Shown here one piece after another: positions 9,608 to 19,770 of a stretch of DNA of 64,000 nucleotides. The notes under the pieces were generated by a model. That model was not told where the DNA came from. It searched no databases and saw only the letters and a list, made by a program, of their open reading frames with translations. The position numbers were made by a program, and so were the translations under genes. The DNA lies in contig JANYFR010000004.1 of the NCBI GenBank assembly GCA_025362585.1, forward strand, positions 1 to 64,000, written 5' to 3'. The stretch is from Acidimicrobiales bacterium. Its GTDB lineage: Bacteria > Actinomycetota > Acidimicrobiia > Acidimicrobiales > RAAP-2. Numbering within the stretch: position 1 is the stretch's first letter; every line of letters starts with the position of its first letter.

Positions 9608-11083
9608 ATGACGGACCGATTGAGTGCGGACTTTATGGGGGCGAAGCAACCCGAACACGAACGGCTTCGTCGAGGGCAGTTGAGTACTCTCGACATCTCT
9701 GCGGCGACGATGGCCAATATCGGCCCAGCCATGAGCTTCTACTTCGGCGCCGGATTCCTGTTCATTACGGCCGGCAAGGCGGCACCACTCACAATCGTCG
9801 TGGCGATCATCGCCATTGCGTTTCTCGGCAATACGCTCTCCGAATTTACGAAGGTTTTGCCGTCAACCGGTGGTTTCATCTCGTTCGTCGGCAAGACCTT
9901 CGGAGGTCGTACGGCCGTCACCACCGCACTGATGACCGGAGCGGGCTACATCGTGGCGATGGCCTCGGTCATTGCCATTGTGGGCGGCTTCTTCCAAATC
10001 GTGATGCAGTATTACAACGTCGCGGGACTGAAGAGCGTGCCATGGATTGTGTGGACTCTTATCTTCCTGGTGTTCGCCGTGATCACGATGATTCGAGGAA
10101 TCTCAATCTCAACCCGAGTGGCCGGAATCTTCTTCGCCTTCGAAATGGTCGTGATGTTGGTAGTAAGCGTGGCGGCCTTGATCAAGTTCCATTCCCACAT
10201 CAACTTTCAGCCGTTCGAACCGAAGAACATCACCAACGGATTCAAGGGACTCGCCGAGGGCTTCCCGCTCGCCGTCTACCTCTTCATTGGGTGGGAGAAC
10301 TCGGCGGCGCTCGCTGAAGAGACGGACAACCCCCGCAAGAACGTTCCCAAGGCGGTGTTCGCATCGATCGCCATTATGGGCACCGCGTACCTACTCTTCG
10401 CGTTCTCGACCATCGTTGGCTTCAAGGACAACGTCGGTGCGCTCGGCGGGGCGGCGATCCCGTTCCTGAGTGTGGCTCACGGCGTCATTGGCGGACTGGT
10501 CTTCTTTGCGCTGCTCGCCGGTATGACGTCGACACTCGGCGCGATGATTGCGGGCACCAACTCCCAGGCCCGGTTGATCTTCAACGCCGGACGTGAGGGC
10601 CTGCTACCAAAATTCATTGGCAAGGTCGACGACACAAGGCGTACACCCGTGAACGCCCTGTTCATCTTCCTCGGCATCGCCCTGCTCATCATTGGCGGTT
10701 GGGGCCTGGGCCACATTTTTGGGGGGCACGCCAATTCAGGAAGCATGAGTGCCATCAACTTCTTCGTCGAGTCCTCAACCTTTGGCACAATCCTGGTCCT
10801 GCTGGTCTACGGTCTCAGCAATCTCGCGCTGCCCTTCTACTACCGGAAGTACCACCCGGAACTCTTTAATATCGTTCGCCACGGGGTTCTGCCGATGATC
10901 GGCGTGGTCTTCATCGCCTTTCCGATTTACTACCTGGCCAAGCCCGGACAACCCAACCCCTATGACTGGTTCCCGTGGGTCGCGCTGGCCTTCATCGTCG
11001 TTGCGGTGATCTACGCGAGCATCCTCGTGTCGCGTGATCCAGGTCTCGGCGATCGCGTTGGATCGATTGTCGCCGACGAGTAG
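9608..11083 (+). CDS. APC-family amino-acid permease
   Basis: Multiple TM helices; GWENSAALAEETDNPRKNVPKAVFASI motif. Confidence 0.85.
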   Translation: MTDRLSADFMGAKQPEHERLRRGQLSTLDISAATMANIGPAMSFYFGAGFLFITAGKAAPLTIVVAIIAIAFLGNTLSEFTKVLPSTGGFISFVGKTFGGRTAVTTALMTGAGYIVAMASVIAIVGGFFQIVMQYYNVAGLKSVPWIVWTLIFLVFAVITMIRGISISTRVAGIFFAFEMVVMLVVSVAALIKFHSHINFQPFEPKNITNGFKGLAEGFPLAVYLFIGWENSAALAEETDNPRKNVPKAVFASIAIMGTAYLLFAFSTIVGFKDNVGALGGAAIPFLSVAHGVIGGLVFFALLAGMTSTLGAMIAGTNSQARLIFNAGREGLLPKFIGKVDDTRRTPVNALFIFLGIALLIIGGWGLGHIFGGHANSGSMSAINFFVESSTFGTILVLLVYGLSNLALPFYYRKYHPELFNIVRHGVLPMIGVVFIAFPIYYLAKPGQPNPYDWFPWVALAFIVVAVIYASILVSRDPGLGDRVGSIVADE

Positions 11084-11092
11084 CACCGGTGC

Positions 11093-12079
11093 TCAGCTCG
11101 AGGTCGGATCCACGATGATCCGACCTCGAGTCCTGCCGTGACGAATCAGTTCAAGAGACTCGGGCACCCCGTCGAGTTGCACCACGTGGTCGATCAAGGC
11201 GGCGAAGTCGATCCGTGGTGCGAGGTCACCGAGGGCCGACCACACGCGCGACCTCGTCTCGCCGGTCGCCTCGACGCAGTCGACGCCGAGGAGGGCCACG
11301 TTGCGCGTGATGAAGGGATAGACGGTGCTGTGCAGTTCGGGGTTGGACACCAGTCCACAGGCGGCCACGGCCGCGCCGTAGCGCAGTGAACGCAAGATGC
11401 TCGCCAGTGTTTCGCCGCCAACACAGTCGATGGCTCCGTCCCAGAGCTCAGTGCCCAGCACCCGGCCGGGTTGATCGCTCACGTCCTCACGACCAATGAC
11501 GCGCTCGGCGCCTCGTTCGAGGAGCCACGGCGTTTCGTCGGTCGACCCGGTTGACGCTACCGGGCGATGGCCGAGGGCCGCGAGGTAGGCCACGGCCTGA
11601 GATCCGACACCGCCGGTGGCCCCGGTCACCAGCACGAGTGAACCTGGATTGAGGCCACGGTCCTGCAGCGCGAGGACACTCTCCATCGCGGTGAAGCCAG
11701 CGGTGCCGATGATCATCGCGTCGCGCGTCGAGATGGTGTCGGGCAGTGGGGAGATGAATCGGGCGGGCGTGTAGACGAACTCCGCGAAGCCGCCGTCGCG
11801 CCCGACGCCCATGTTGCCGCCGTGCACGGCGACGCGGGTGCCCACGGGAAGTTGATCACTGGTCGATCGAACTACTACACCTGCGGCGTCGACGCCACCG
11901 ATGAGCGCGGGCACCCGTCGCACGCGGCTCATTGCCGTAGCCACCATGGCGTCCTTAAAGTTGATGGCACTGAAGTCGACTTGCACGAGGAGATCGTCAA
12001 CGTCGCTCGCCGTCGGTTCGAGGTCGGCGACCGTACAGGTCAGAACGCCGGCGTCGTCACTGATTAAGAATGCGCGCAT
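11093..12079 (-). CDS. Zinc-free MDR oxidoreductase, YhdH/AcuI-like (acryloyl-CoA reductase family)
   Basis: FSAINFKDAMVAT...PALIGGVDAAGVVV...VLVTGATGGVGSQAVAYLAALG. Confidence 0.82.
   Translation of the reverse strand: MRAFLISDDAGVLTCTVADLEPTASDVDDLLVQVDFSAINFKDAMVATAMSRVRRVPALIGGVDAAGVVVRSTSDQLPVGTRVAVHGGNMGVGRDGGFAEFVYTPARFISPLPDTISTRDAMIIGTAGFTAMESVLALQDRGLNPGSLVLVTGATGGVGSQAVAYLAALGHRPVASTGSTDETPWLLERGAERVIGREDVSDQPGRVLGTELWDGAIDCVGGETLASILRSLRYGAAVAACGLVSNPELHSTVYPFITRNVALLGVDCVEATGETRSRVWSALGDLAPRIDFAALIDHVVQLDGVPESLELIRHGRTRGRIIVDPTSS
11097..11130. repeat. Perfect 14-bp inverted repeat (6-nt loop), possible bidirectional terminator
   Basis: CTCGAGGTCGGATC-cacgat-GATCCGACCTCGAG between convergent genes, inside the 3' end of the AcuI-like CDS. 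Confidence 0.6.
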
Positions 12080-12132
12080 CGTCCAAGTTTACGGGTTCGG
12101 GTGGACGTGGCGTCAACGCCTACGATGACCTC

Positions 12133-12915
12133 GTGACAGTGATCTCCTTGAATGGGCACCCCACGTGGGCGACACTGCCCAGGGCCAAGGGCAGCGTCAT
12201 CGTACTGTTGCACGGCGGCATGTCGTCGAGTGCATCGATGCGTCGCACGATTGGCCCATTGCTCGCGAAGCGCTTCGCGATGGCGTCTTTCGACCGGCGC
12301 GGCCACGGACGCACCGGGGACAGCGACCGCCCGTTCTCCTACGACGACATGGCTGACGAAACAATTGCGTTCATTCAATTGCTCGGTCGACGGGTCCACC
12401 TGGTCGGTCACAGTGACGGAGGCAACGTGGCGCTGCTGGTGGCGATGCGCCGCCCTGAGCTCCTCAAGCGGATCGTTATTGTCGGCGCGAACTATCATCA
12501 CGAGGGTTTGATGCCCCTTCCGGAGTTTGACACCGACGGTGATGACTTTGCGCGGTGGGCCGAACGATTTGCGACTCGATCACCCGACGGCCTCGCGCAC
12601 GCCCGGATTGTCGCCGCGAAGACCCAGGCGATGTTCGCGACGGAACCGACACTCACCAAGGACGACCTCGCGACTATTCGAGTACCGGTGCTCGTGATGG
12701 CTGGCGATGACGACGTGGCGACACTCGAGCACACCTGTTCGATGTACCAGTCAATTCCCGAGGCGCAGCTGTGCATCGTGCCCGGGACGTCCCATTCGGT
12801 CCTGCGGGAGCGAACCGGGCAAAGTGCACGAATCATCGATCATTTCCTTCGCAGCCGGCTGCCGGTGGTCACCGAGACGCCGATTCGGCGCTCGGGGGCA
12901 ATAATCAAGGCGTGA
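12133..12915 (+). CDS. Alpha/beta hydrolase
   Basis: VIVLLHGGMSSSASMR...FDRRGHGRTGDSDRPFSYDDMADE...HLVGHSDGGNVALLVA. GTG start inferred. Confidence 0.85.
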   Translation: MTVISLNGHPTWATLPRAKGSVIVLLHGGMSSSASMRRTIGPLLAKRFAMASFDRRGHGRTGDSDRPFSYDDMADETIAFIQLLGRRVHLVGHSDGGNVALLVAMRRPELLKRIVIVGANYHHEGLMPLPEFDTDGDDFARWAERFATRSPDGLAHARIVAAKTQAMFATEPTLTKDDLATIRVPVLVMAGDDDVATLEHTCSMYQSIPEAQLCIVPGTSHSVLRERTGQSARIIDHFLRSRLPVVTETPIRRSGAIIKA

Positions 12916-12957
12916 CAGTTGGCCCCGGGATCGGCGGCGCTCAGTAGAATCGGCCCA

Positions 12958-14214
12958 ATGTTGGCGCAGCTCTCGATCGCGCGCTCCCGCTTGGGCCAGC
13001 GATGGATTGCGCTCAACGGACTAAGTAGCGACGCAATACTGTACGGGCTGTCGGCCATGTTCGCGATCGGGCTGGGAGTCAGTTCGAATGAAGCGGCGCA
13101 GTGGCATTGGGGCTATCTGGCGGCGGGCCCCTACGCGCTTATTGGCTTGCTGGCACTCTCGTTGAGTCGTCTGAAACTGCGGCGCGCGTCGATGGTCCGC
13201 GTCGGGCTCCTCGGGCTCGTGATGCTCGGCTCGGTCGCGATCCCGCTGAGCCTCGAGGCACGCTGGCGAATCGCCCAGCCCGAGGTCTCGGTCATCTCGC
13301 GTTCGGGCAAGTTCCTCAGTGAAGGTCTCGATCCCTACCAGACCTACTGGCTGCACGGCCGTCTCGTCAACGCGGTGCCCGGCGTACCCTCCTACGAGTC
13401 GTTCTTCCCCTACTTTCCGCTCATGGGCGTCTTCGGACTCCCCTCGGCCGAAACCCACCTGGGCAAGGGCCTGACCGACGCACGAATTGCCATGTCGGTG
13501 ATCACGTTGTTGATTGGCTGTACCGCACTTGGACTGATGCGGGCGTCGGGCGACAAGAAGATCCGGGTCGCCCAGTCGCTCCTCGCCCTTCCGACCGGCG
13601 CGCTCTTCTTGGCCACTGGGGGTGACGATCTTCCGATTCTCGCACTGCTGCTCCTCGGTGTCGTCGCCCTGCAACGACGACAAAGCAACTTGGCCGGCAT
13701 CAGTTTCGGTGTGGCCGCGGCCCTGAAGTTGACGGCGTGGCCCCTCGCCGTCGGCTCTCTGCTCGTCGCGAGGAAGTCCAAGGACCGCACCGCGTGGCAC
13801 CACGTCGCGGCGTGGACGGCGGCCATTGTCGCGGTCACCGTCGTGCCCTTTGCCGTCCGTGCGCCCTGGGCCTTCCTGTCGAATGTGTTTGAGTTTCCAC
13901 TCGGCCTCGCGGGAGTGTCGTCGCCCGCGGCGAGCGCCCTGCCCGGTCACGTGCTCACCACCCTGTGGTCGCCACTCGGTCACGTCTTCGCCCCACTGAC
14001 GTTCATGGTCGGTGGGTACTTCGTCGCGAAGTACCTTCAGCGCAGCTGGCCCCTCACGCTTTCTCAGATGCTGGCGCTGATGAGCGTCTGCTTTGCGGTG
14101 ATGATGTGTGTTGCTTCCGCGACGCGCGTGGGCTACATGATCTACCCGATCAACTTCGCGCTATGGTCGTGGGCCTGCGCGGACGAAGTCGTCCGAGCTC
14201 CGGTACTCGTCTAG
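12958..14214 (+). CDS. Polytopic membrane protein (glycosyltransferase-87/DUF2029-like)
   Basis: Many hydrophobic segments; GLDPYQTYWLHGRLVNAVPGVPSYESFFPYFPLM. Start codon uncertain. Confidence 0.55.
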   Translation: MLAQLSIARSRLGQRWIALNGLSSDAILYGLSAMFAIGLGVSSNEAAQWHWGYLAAGPYALIGLLALSLSRLKLRRASMVRVGLLGLVMLGSVAIPLSLEARWRIAQPEVSVISRSGKFLSEGLDPYQTYWLHGRLVNAVPGVPSYESFFPYFPLMGVFGLPSAETHLGKGLTDARIAMSVITLLIGCTALGLMRASGDKKIRVAQSLLALPTGALFLATGGDDLPILALLLLGVVALQRRQSNLAGISFGVAAALKLTAWPLAVGSLLVARKSKDRTAWHHVAAWTAAIVAVTVVPFAVRAPWAFLSNVFEFPLGLAGVSSPAASALPGHVLTTLWSPLGHVFAPLTFMVGGYFVAKYLQRSWPLTLSQMLALMSVCFAVMMCVASATRVGYMIYPINFALWSWACADEVVRAPVLV

Positions 14215-14768
14215 ATCGTTTGTGAGTTTTGGTACACCCGGAAGGTCCAGTGAATCGAACCGGGTGATGAGCGCGTGACCGTCACGCCCACGACCCAATA
14301 GAAGCCATCGGTGCCCGCCTTTTGGAAGAGCAGTTGGGGCGCGCCGTTGCTTGCGCCTTGAGAGAAGAGGCTCCAGCCCCGCGTCTGGAGCTGCGCGCCG
14401 TAGAAGCCAAGCAGCGCTGAACTGCTGACGGGGGTGGTGAGGGGCTGGAAGCAGTCAAATTCACCGGCGCCGCCGTTTGGGATGTTGGCGCCGGGTTGCA
14501 CTCTCGTGGCGACTGGCACGAGGAACGCGTCGATGATATTCGAAGGAATCTCAGAAGTGTGACGACAATAGTCGAGCGCTGAACTTGACGGCGCGACCGC
14601 CAGTCCACCGACGATAAGGGGTGTGGTGGTCGTCGGGGTGACGCCCGGATCGGCCACGAGATTGATCAGCATGAAGATGCCGAGCATCGCCACCGCGACG
14701 ATGAGGACGACGGCGGCGGGCCAGATGCTCGTAGTGGTGGTGAGCGGCGCCTTCGCCTCGCCACTCAC
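14211..14768 (-). CDS. Hypothetical single-TM protein
   Basis: ORF with one TM segment; GTGA overlap with the upstream thiD-like stop. Confidence 0.55.
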   Translation of the reverse strand: MSGEAKAPLTTTTSIWPAAVVLIVAVAMLGIFMLINLVADPGVTPTTTTPLIVGGLAVAPSSSALDYCRHTSEIPSNIIDAFLVPVATRVQPGANIPNGGAGEFDCFQPLTTPVSSSALLGFYGAQLQTRGWSLFSQGASNGAPQLLFQKAGTDGFYWVVGVTVTRSSPGSIHWTFRVYQNSQTI

Positions 14769-15586
14769 TCGCCCCACCCCAGGTGGTCGATGGGACCGTG
14801 ACCTTGCCCGAGTCGCCACGTCACCGCGCTCTCGATTGCGGCCAGGACGAAGGACTTCGCGTCGCGCGTCGCGTCTGACATCGAGCGCTCGAGGCCGAGT
14901 CCCGCGGCGATCGCCGCCGAGAGTGAGCAGCCCGTGCCGTGGTCGTTCGAAGTCGTAATGCGATCGGCGTCGAAGATCACGACGTCGTGGGCACTAACGA
15001 GGATGTCGGGCGCGTGGTGCTCGGTCGGTGAGGACGCCACGAAGTGTCCACCCTTTACGAGCACGTAGGTTGGTCCAAAACCCAGAATGGTTGTGGCCAT
15101 CGCCGCCATATCGTCGTAGGTCTTTACGTCTCGTATGTCGAGACCGCAGAGGAGGGCCGCCTCGCGCAGGTTGGGTGTCACCACTTCGGCGTGGCGCAAG
15201 AGCGCGTCGCGGTACAGTTCAACGCCTCCGTCTTCCATGAGGCTCTGACCCGTTGACGAGACGAGCACCGGATCGACGACGAGGTGGGGGAGGAACCCCT
15301 CGCTCGCGAGCTGGGCCACCGCCTCGATCGTGCTCGGTTGAGCCAGCATGCCGGTCTTTACGGCGCGCACCTGGAGGTCGGTCACCACGGCGAGGATCTG
15401 GGCGACGACGATTCGAGTGTCGATCTTCTGGACCGCGGTCACCGCGACGGTGTTCTGCGCCGTGACCGCGGTGACGGCGGTCGTGCCGTGCACCCCGAAG
15501 GCGCCAAAGGTCCGAAGGTCGGCCTGAATGCCGGCTCCGCCGCCCGAATCAGACCCGGCGACGCTCAAAACGGTGATTGGCTGCAC
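14765..15586 (-). CDS. thiD: Hydroxymethylpyrimidine/phosphomethylpyrimidine kinase
   Basis: [43 protein letters not shown]...[15 protein letters not shown]. Confidence 0.92.
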   Translation of the reverse strand: MQPITVLSVAGSDSGGGAGIQADLRTFGAFGVHGTTAVTAVTAQNTVAVTAVQKIDTRIVVAQILAVVTDLQVRAVKTGMLAQPSTIEAVAQLASEGFLPHLVVDPVLVSSTGQSLMEDGGVELYRDALLRHAEVVTPNLREAALLCGLDIRDVKTYDDMAAMATTILGFGPTYVLVKGGHFVASSPTEHHAPDILVSAHDVVIFDADRITTSNDHGTGCSLSAAIAAGLGLERSMSDATRDAKSFVLAAIESAVTWRLGQGHGPIDHLGWGE

Positions 15587-15661
15587 CCCAATTACCCTAG
15601 TGAGCACTATCGAAGGATTAGTACGCTGGGGACCGTGGGTGCACTCTTCCAAGTCGGATCG

Positions 15662-16414
15662 ATGAGTTCGGCGTCGCGCCTCGTCGTCGGTACCGGTGGA
15701 TTTCGCTCGATGGACGTGCTCGGATCGTCGCTGGTGGCCTCCGAGGCCACCATCGCGACGGTGGCGCTGCGTCGGGTCGACCCGAGTGTCGAGGGCTCGA
15801 TCTACGACCTGCTCGGCCGCCTCAACTTCACCCTCCTGCCCAATACTGCTGGCTGCTTTAGTGCCGCCGAGGCCGTGAAGACCGCTGAACTGGCGCGAGA
15901 GGCCTTCGCGACCACGGCCATCAAGCTCGAGGTGATCGGCGACGATCTCACGCTCTTGCCCGACACGACCGAGACCCTGGTGGCCGCCGATCAACTCGTG
16001 CGCCGAGGATTCGAGGTGTGGGCCTACACGAGCGACGATCTCATCGTCGCACTGCGACTCGAACAGTTGGGCTGCGTGGCCGTGATGCCCCTCGGCTCGC
16101 CGATCGGCTCGGGCCTCGGCATCCGCAACCCGCACGCCATCGCGACCCTCGCTGAGCGCGTCAGCGTGCCGGTGCTGCTCGACGCGGGCGTCGGGACCGC
16201 CTCGGACGCCGCGCTCGCAATGGAGTTGGGCTGTGACGGGGTGCTGGCGGCCTCGGCGATCAATCGAGCACTCGATCCGGTCATGATGGCCGAGGCCATC
16301 CGTGATGGGGTGAGGGCCGGGTATTTGGCCCGTCGCGCCGGACGGATACCGCCTCGGCTCCACGGTGAAGCGTCGTCGCCGTCGCTCGGCCGCCCAGATT
16401 TATTTGTGGATTAG
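15662..16414 (+). CDS. thiG: Thiazole synthase
   Basis: [14 protein letters not shown]...[28 protein letters not shown]...[27 protein letters not shown]. Confidence 0.92.
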   Translation: MSSASRLVVGTGGFRSMDVLGSSLVASEATIATVALRRVDPSVEGSIYDLLGRLNFTLLPNTAGCFSAAEAVKTAELAREAFATTAIKLEVIGDDLTLLPDTTETLVAADQLVRRGFEVWAYTSDDLIVALRLEQLGCVAVMPLGSPIGSGLGIRNPHAIATLAERVSVPVLLDAGVGTASDAALAMELGCDGVLAASAINRALDPVMMAEAIRDGVRAGYLARRAGRIPPRLHGEASSPSLGRPDLFVD

Positions 16415-16483
16415 ACGACGACAAACTACAATCGTGTAGTCCTTCGGGTAATCTGAATAGACCTCGGTCGGGAGGAACATCGT

Positions 16484-16942
16484 ATGACAGATTCCGTGAC
16501 TACTGGATTTAGTGGCCCGATGGTGTGTCGCCTCACCGGGGTGACCTACCGTCAGTTGGACTACTGGGCGCGCACCGAACTCGTGACGCCTTCAATCACG
16601 CCCGCGCAGGGCAGCGGTTCGAAGCGCAAGTACTCCTACTCCGATGTCCTCGAAGTCAAGGTGATCAAGTCATTGCTGAATTCGGGTGTCGCGCTCTCGC
16701 GTGCGCGCCAAGCCGTTGTCTGTCTTCGTAACTCACTCGGGGCGGACCTCGCGTCCAGCAGTCTCGTCTTGAGCGACGCGGGCTCGGTCTTAGCGCGCGA
16801 CGATGACGACCTCGTGGACCTCCTGCGCGGTGGCCAAGGGGTCTTCAACATCGTTCCTCTGGCGAACGTGGTCGCCGAACTCACGACCACGATTCGCCAG
16901 AACCGTCTCGTAACGTCGGAGAAGGAGCACCGCTCGGCGTGA
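16484..16942 (+). CDS. MerR-family regulator
   Basis: VCRLTGVTYRQLDYWARTELVTPSITPAQGSGSKRKYSYSDVLEVKVIKSLLNSGV. Confidence 0.85.
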   Translation: MTDSVTTGFSGPMVCRLTGVTYRQLDYWARTELVTPSITPAQGSGSKRKYSYSDVLEVKVIKSLLNSGVALSRARQAVVCLRNSLGADLASSSLVLSDAGSVLARDDDDLVDLLRGGQGVFNIVPLANVVAELTTTIRQNRLVTSEKEHRSA

Positions 16943-17337
16943 CCATTCCGTCGTCGTTCGACGAGTCCCGTCGACGGCACCCCAGTCTGGCCGCTCCCGT
17001 CACGGACCGCTTCGCGCACCCGAGCGAAAAGGCGTTCGCGCACCTACTGACGCTCTACGGCCACTCGTGGTCGTATGAGCCTCTGGAGTTCCCCCTCGCG
17101 TGGAACGACGCTGGTCAGCCCGTGCGAGCGTTTCGTCCCGACTTCTACCTACCCGAGCGCCGACTCTTCATCGAGTTGACGGTGCTCGAGCAGCGACTCG
17201 TGACGAAGAAGAACCAGAAAGTGCGCCAGTTTCGGACGCTCTATCCCGAGGTCGATCTGCTCGTTGTCTATCAACGTGACTTCGTGGCATTGATCGCCCA
17301 ACACGGGCTTGGAACAATTGCCAATCTTGCCGCCTAG
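16939..17337 (+). CDS. Hypothetical protein, PD-(D/E)XK nuclease-like motif
   Basis: RAFRPDFYLPERRLFIELTVLEQRLVTKKNQKVRQ; GTGA overlap with the preceding merR stop. Confidence 0.55.
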   Translation: MTIPSSFDESRRRHPSLAAPVTDRFAHPSEKAFAHLLTLYGHSWSYEPLEFPLAWNDAGQPVRAFRPDFYLPERRLFIELTVLEQRLVTKKNQKVRQFRTLYPEVDLLVVYQRDFVALIAQHGLGTIANLAA

Positions 17338-17342
17338 GTAGA

Positions 17343-18404
17343 GTGACTGACGTGAACGATCGACGCCCCTTCCTGTACGACACGCACGTCGAATTCGGGG
17401 CCAAGATAGTTCCCTTCGGCGGTTGGGAGATGCCACTGCAGTACGCCACGGGGACCGTCGCCGAACATCTCGCTTGTCGTCACGACGCCGTGGTCTTTGA
17501 CGTGAGCCACCTCGGCACGGTCCGCTGCGATGGACCGGGAATGTTTGACGTGTTGCAGAACACGTTGACGAACGACCTTCGAAAGATCTCCACCGGTCGG
17601 GCGCAGTACACCCATCTATTGAACGCCGACGGCTTCGTCGTCGACGACATCATTGTCTGGTGGGTCGGGGACGACGAATTCGACGTGATGCCGAACGCGT
17701 CGAACACATCGGGAGTCACCGGAGCCCTGCCGGGAGTGGACGTGACCTTCGAACGGTGCATCCTCGCGGTCCAGGGCCCCCGGGCCCGGGCCATGGTTGC
17801 CGCGGTCGACCAGCGCTTCGCCGCGGTCGAGCGTTTTCGAGTGACCCGCTTCGATTTCGCGGGCGTGGAGGTGCGAGTGGCCGGCACCGGTTACACCGGC
17901 GAGGAGGGCCTCGAAATCGCGGTGCCCAACGAGGCCGCGGAGGGACTGTTGCGCGCCCTCGTGGGCGCGGGCATCACGCCCGCCGGACTCGGCGCGCGTG
18001 ACACCCTGCGACTCGAAGCGGCCCTGCCGCTCTACGGTCACGAGCTCAACTCCAACTCCACGACGCTCGAGGCGCGCCTCGGGTGGGTGCTGGGCTGGAA
18101 CAAAGAGACCTTTCGGGGACGGGCGGCCGTGGAGCGTGAGCGTGATCGAGGGATTGCGAGGGGTCTGACCGGTATCCTCGCCGACAGTCGTCAGCCGCTG
18201 CGCGACGGTGGCGAGGTGTTCGTCAACGGTGACAGCATCGGGATGCTGACCTCGGGGAACTTTTCGCCCGTCCTCGGACGTGGTATCGGCCTCGGCCTCC
18301 TCACCGGTGAACACGCGTCGGGTGCCGTCGTGAGTGTGGAGATGCGTGGACGAGAGATTCCCGCGAGCGTGACGACGCTGCCATTCGTTCGAAAGGCGAA
18401 GTGA
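17343..18404 (+). CDS. gcvT: Aminomethyltransferase (glycine cleavage T protein)
   Basis: LYDTHVEFGAKIVPFGGWEMPLQYATGTVAEHLACRHDAVVFDVSHLGTV. GTG start. Confidence 0.93.
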   Translation: MTDVNDRRPFLYDTHVEFGAKIVPFGGWEMPLQYATGTVAEHLACRHDAVVFDVSHLGTVRCDGPGMFDVLQNTLTNDLRKISTGRAQYTHLLNADGFVVDDIIVWWVGDDEFDVMPNASNTSGVTGALPGVDVTFERCILAVQGPRARAMVAAVDQRFAAVERFRVTRFDFAGVEVRVAGTGYTGEEGLEIAVPNEAAEGLLRALVGAGITPAGLGARDTLRLEAALPLYGHELNSNSTTLEARLGWVLGWNKETFRGRAAVERERDRGIARGLTGILADSRQPLRDGGEVFVNGDSIGMLTSGNFSPVLGRGIGLGLLTGEHASGAVVSVEMRGREIPASVTTLPFVRKAK

Positions 18405-18405
18405 C

Positions 18406-19770
18406 GTGGCCGACTACCTTCCCCACACCCCCGACGAAGTTGCCGAGATGCTGGCTTTTCTCGGCATGGACTCTATCGAAGAACTCTTCGCCCACATCCC
18501 TCCGGCCGTACGACTGTCCCAGGGTCTCGACCTGCCCGTGGGCGTGAGCGAGCCCGACGTGGCCGCCGACTTCGTGCGACTGACGGACGCCAACCGGGCC
18601 AAAGCGTCAGCGATGACCTGCTTCGCCGGGGGCGGCGTCTACGACCACGAAGTGCCCGCAGTCGTGAAGATGTTGTCGGGCCGTTCCGAGTTCGTCACTG
18701 CCTACACCCCCTACCAACCCGAAGTGGCCCAGGGAGTCCTTCAGGCAATCTTCGAATTTCAGACGCTGGTGTCGCGCCTCAGTGGCCTGCCGATTCCGAA
18801 CGCCTCGCTCTACGACGCTGCGTCCGCACTCGTCGAAGCACTCAACATGTCGGCCGGCGCCACGCGTCGAGAGAAGATGGTTATCTCCTCGGGGGTGCAC
18901 CCCCACTGGCGCGCTGTCGCGCGAACCTTCGCGCGCGGCACGGGACACGAGATCGTCGAAGTACCGCTCAGAGATGGCGTGACCGACTGGGGGAGCGTGG
19001 ACGTGTCGGGCGCGGCCGCGATCGTGGCGGCCTATCCCAACTATCTCGGGCTCATGGAGGACATGACCGAGGCCAAGCGCATCGCCGTCGAACAGGGTGC
19101 GCTCTTCGTCCTCGGCGCGGACCCCGTCGCCGCCGGTGTCTTAAAGACGGCTGGCCAGTGGGGCGCGGACGTGTTCATTGGTGAGGGCCAGCCATTTGGC
19201 ACGCCGCTCGCCTTTGGCGGCCCGTTTCTCGGACTCTTCGCCTGCACCCTCGATCAGGTGCGGCGACTGCCGGGGCGCATCGTTGGCGAAACCGTCGACT
19301 CGAACGATCGTCGTTCGTTCGTGACGACCCTTCGTGCTCGAGAGCAGGACATCCGGCGCGAGCGTGCGACGTCAAACGTCTGCACGAATCAGACGTTGAT
19401 GGCGGTCACCGCGGCCATTCAGCTCGGTTGGCTCGGCACGCAGGGTCTGCGCGAAGTGGCCACGCGCTGCGCCCAGGGAGCGCACTACCTCCACGGAGAG
19501 ATGCTGAAGATCGATGGCGTACGAGCCGCGTCCACTCAGCCGTTCTTTCGTGAGTTCGCCGTTCGCCTCGAAGGCGACGCCGCGACGGTCCTGTCGGACA
19601 TGGCGGACAACGGCGTTCTCGGGGGCCTCGCGATCAAGGCCCTCTGCGACGGTGACGACCCCTCAATCGAGGACGCTGTCGCAGAGCACCTCCTCGTCAC
19701 CGTGACCGAGCGGCGAACCAAGGAAGAGATTGACCAGTACGTTGACGTGCTGCGAAAGTCGGTGGGCTGA
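18406..19770 (+). CDS. gcvPA: Glycine dehydrogenase (decarboxylating) subunit 1
   Basis: DYLPHTPDEVAEMLAFLGMDSIEELFAHIPPAVR...FAGGGVYDHEVPAVVKMLSGRSEFVTAYTPYQPEVAQGVLQAIFEFQTL. Confidence 0.95.
   Translation: MADYLPHTPDEVAEMLAFLGMDSIEELFAHIPPAVRLSQGLDLPVGVSEPDVAADFVRLTDANRAKASAMTCFAGGGVYDHEVPAVVKMLSGRSEFVTAYTPYQPEVAQGVLQAIFEFQTLVSRLSGLPIPNASLYDAASALVEALNMSAGATRREKMVISSGVHPHWRAVARTFARGTGHEIVEVPLRDGVTDWGSVDVSGAAAIVAAYPNYLGLMEDMTEAKRIAVEQGALFVLGADPVAAGVLKTAGQWGADVFIGEGQPFGTPLAFGGPFLGLFACTLDQVRRLPGRIVGETVDSNDRRSFVTTLRAREQDIRRERATSNVCTNQTLMAVTAAIQLGWLGTQGLREVATRCAQGAHYLHGEMLKIDGVRAASTQPFFREFAVRLEGDAATVLSDMADNGVLGGLAIKALCDGDDPSIEDAVAEHLLVTVTERRTKEEIDQYVDVLRKSVG

Noticed and set aside
15587-15661. 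TPP riboswitch between thiD and thiG
   Set aside because: Intergenic gap is only ~75 bp and no thi-box text was recognised.
17338-17342. Glycine riboswitch before gcvT
   Set aside because: There is no leader: gcvT starts 5 bp after the previous ORF.
18893-18906. GGGGGTGCACCCCC palindrome in gcvPA
   Set aside because: Inside a conserved coding region (SSGVHPHWRA); low-complexity GC palindrome, likely a codon by-product.
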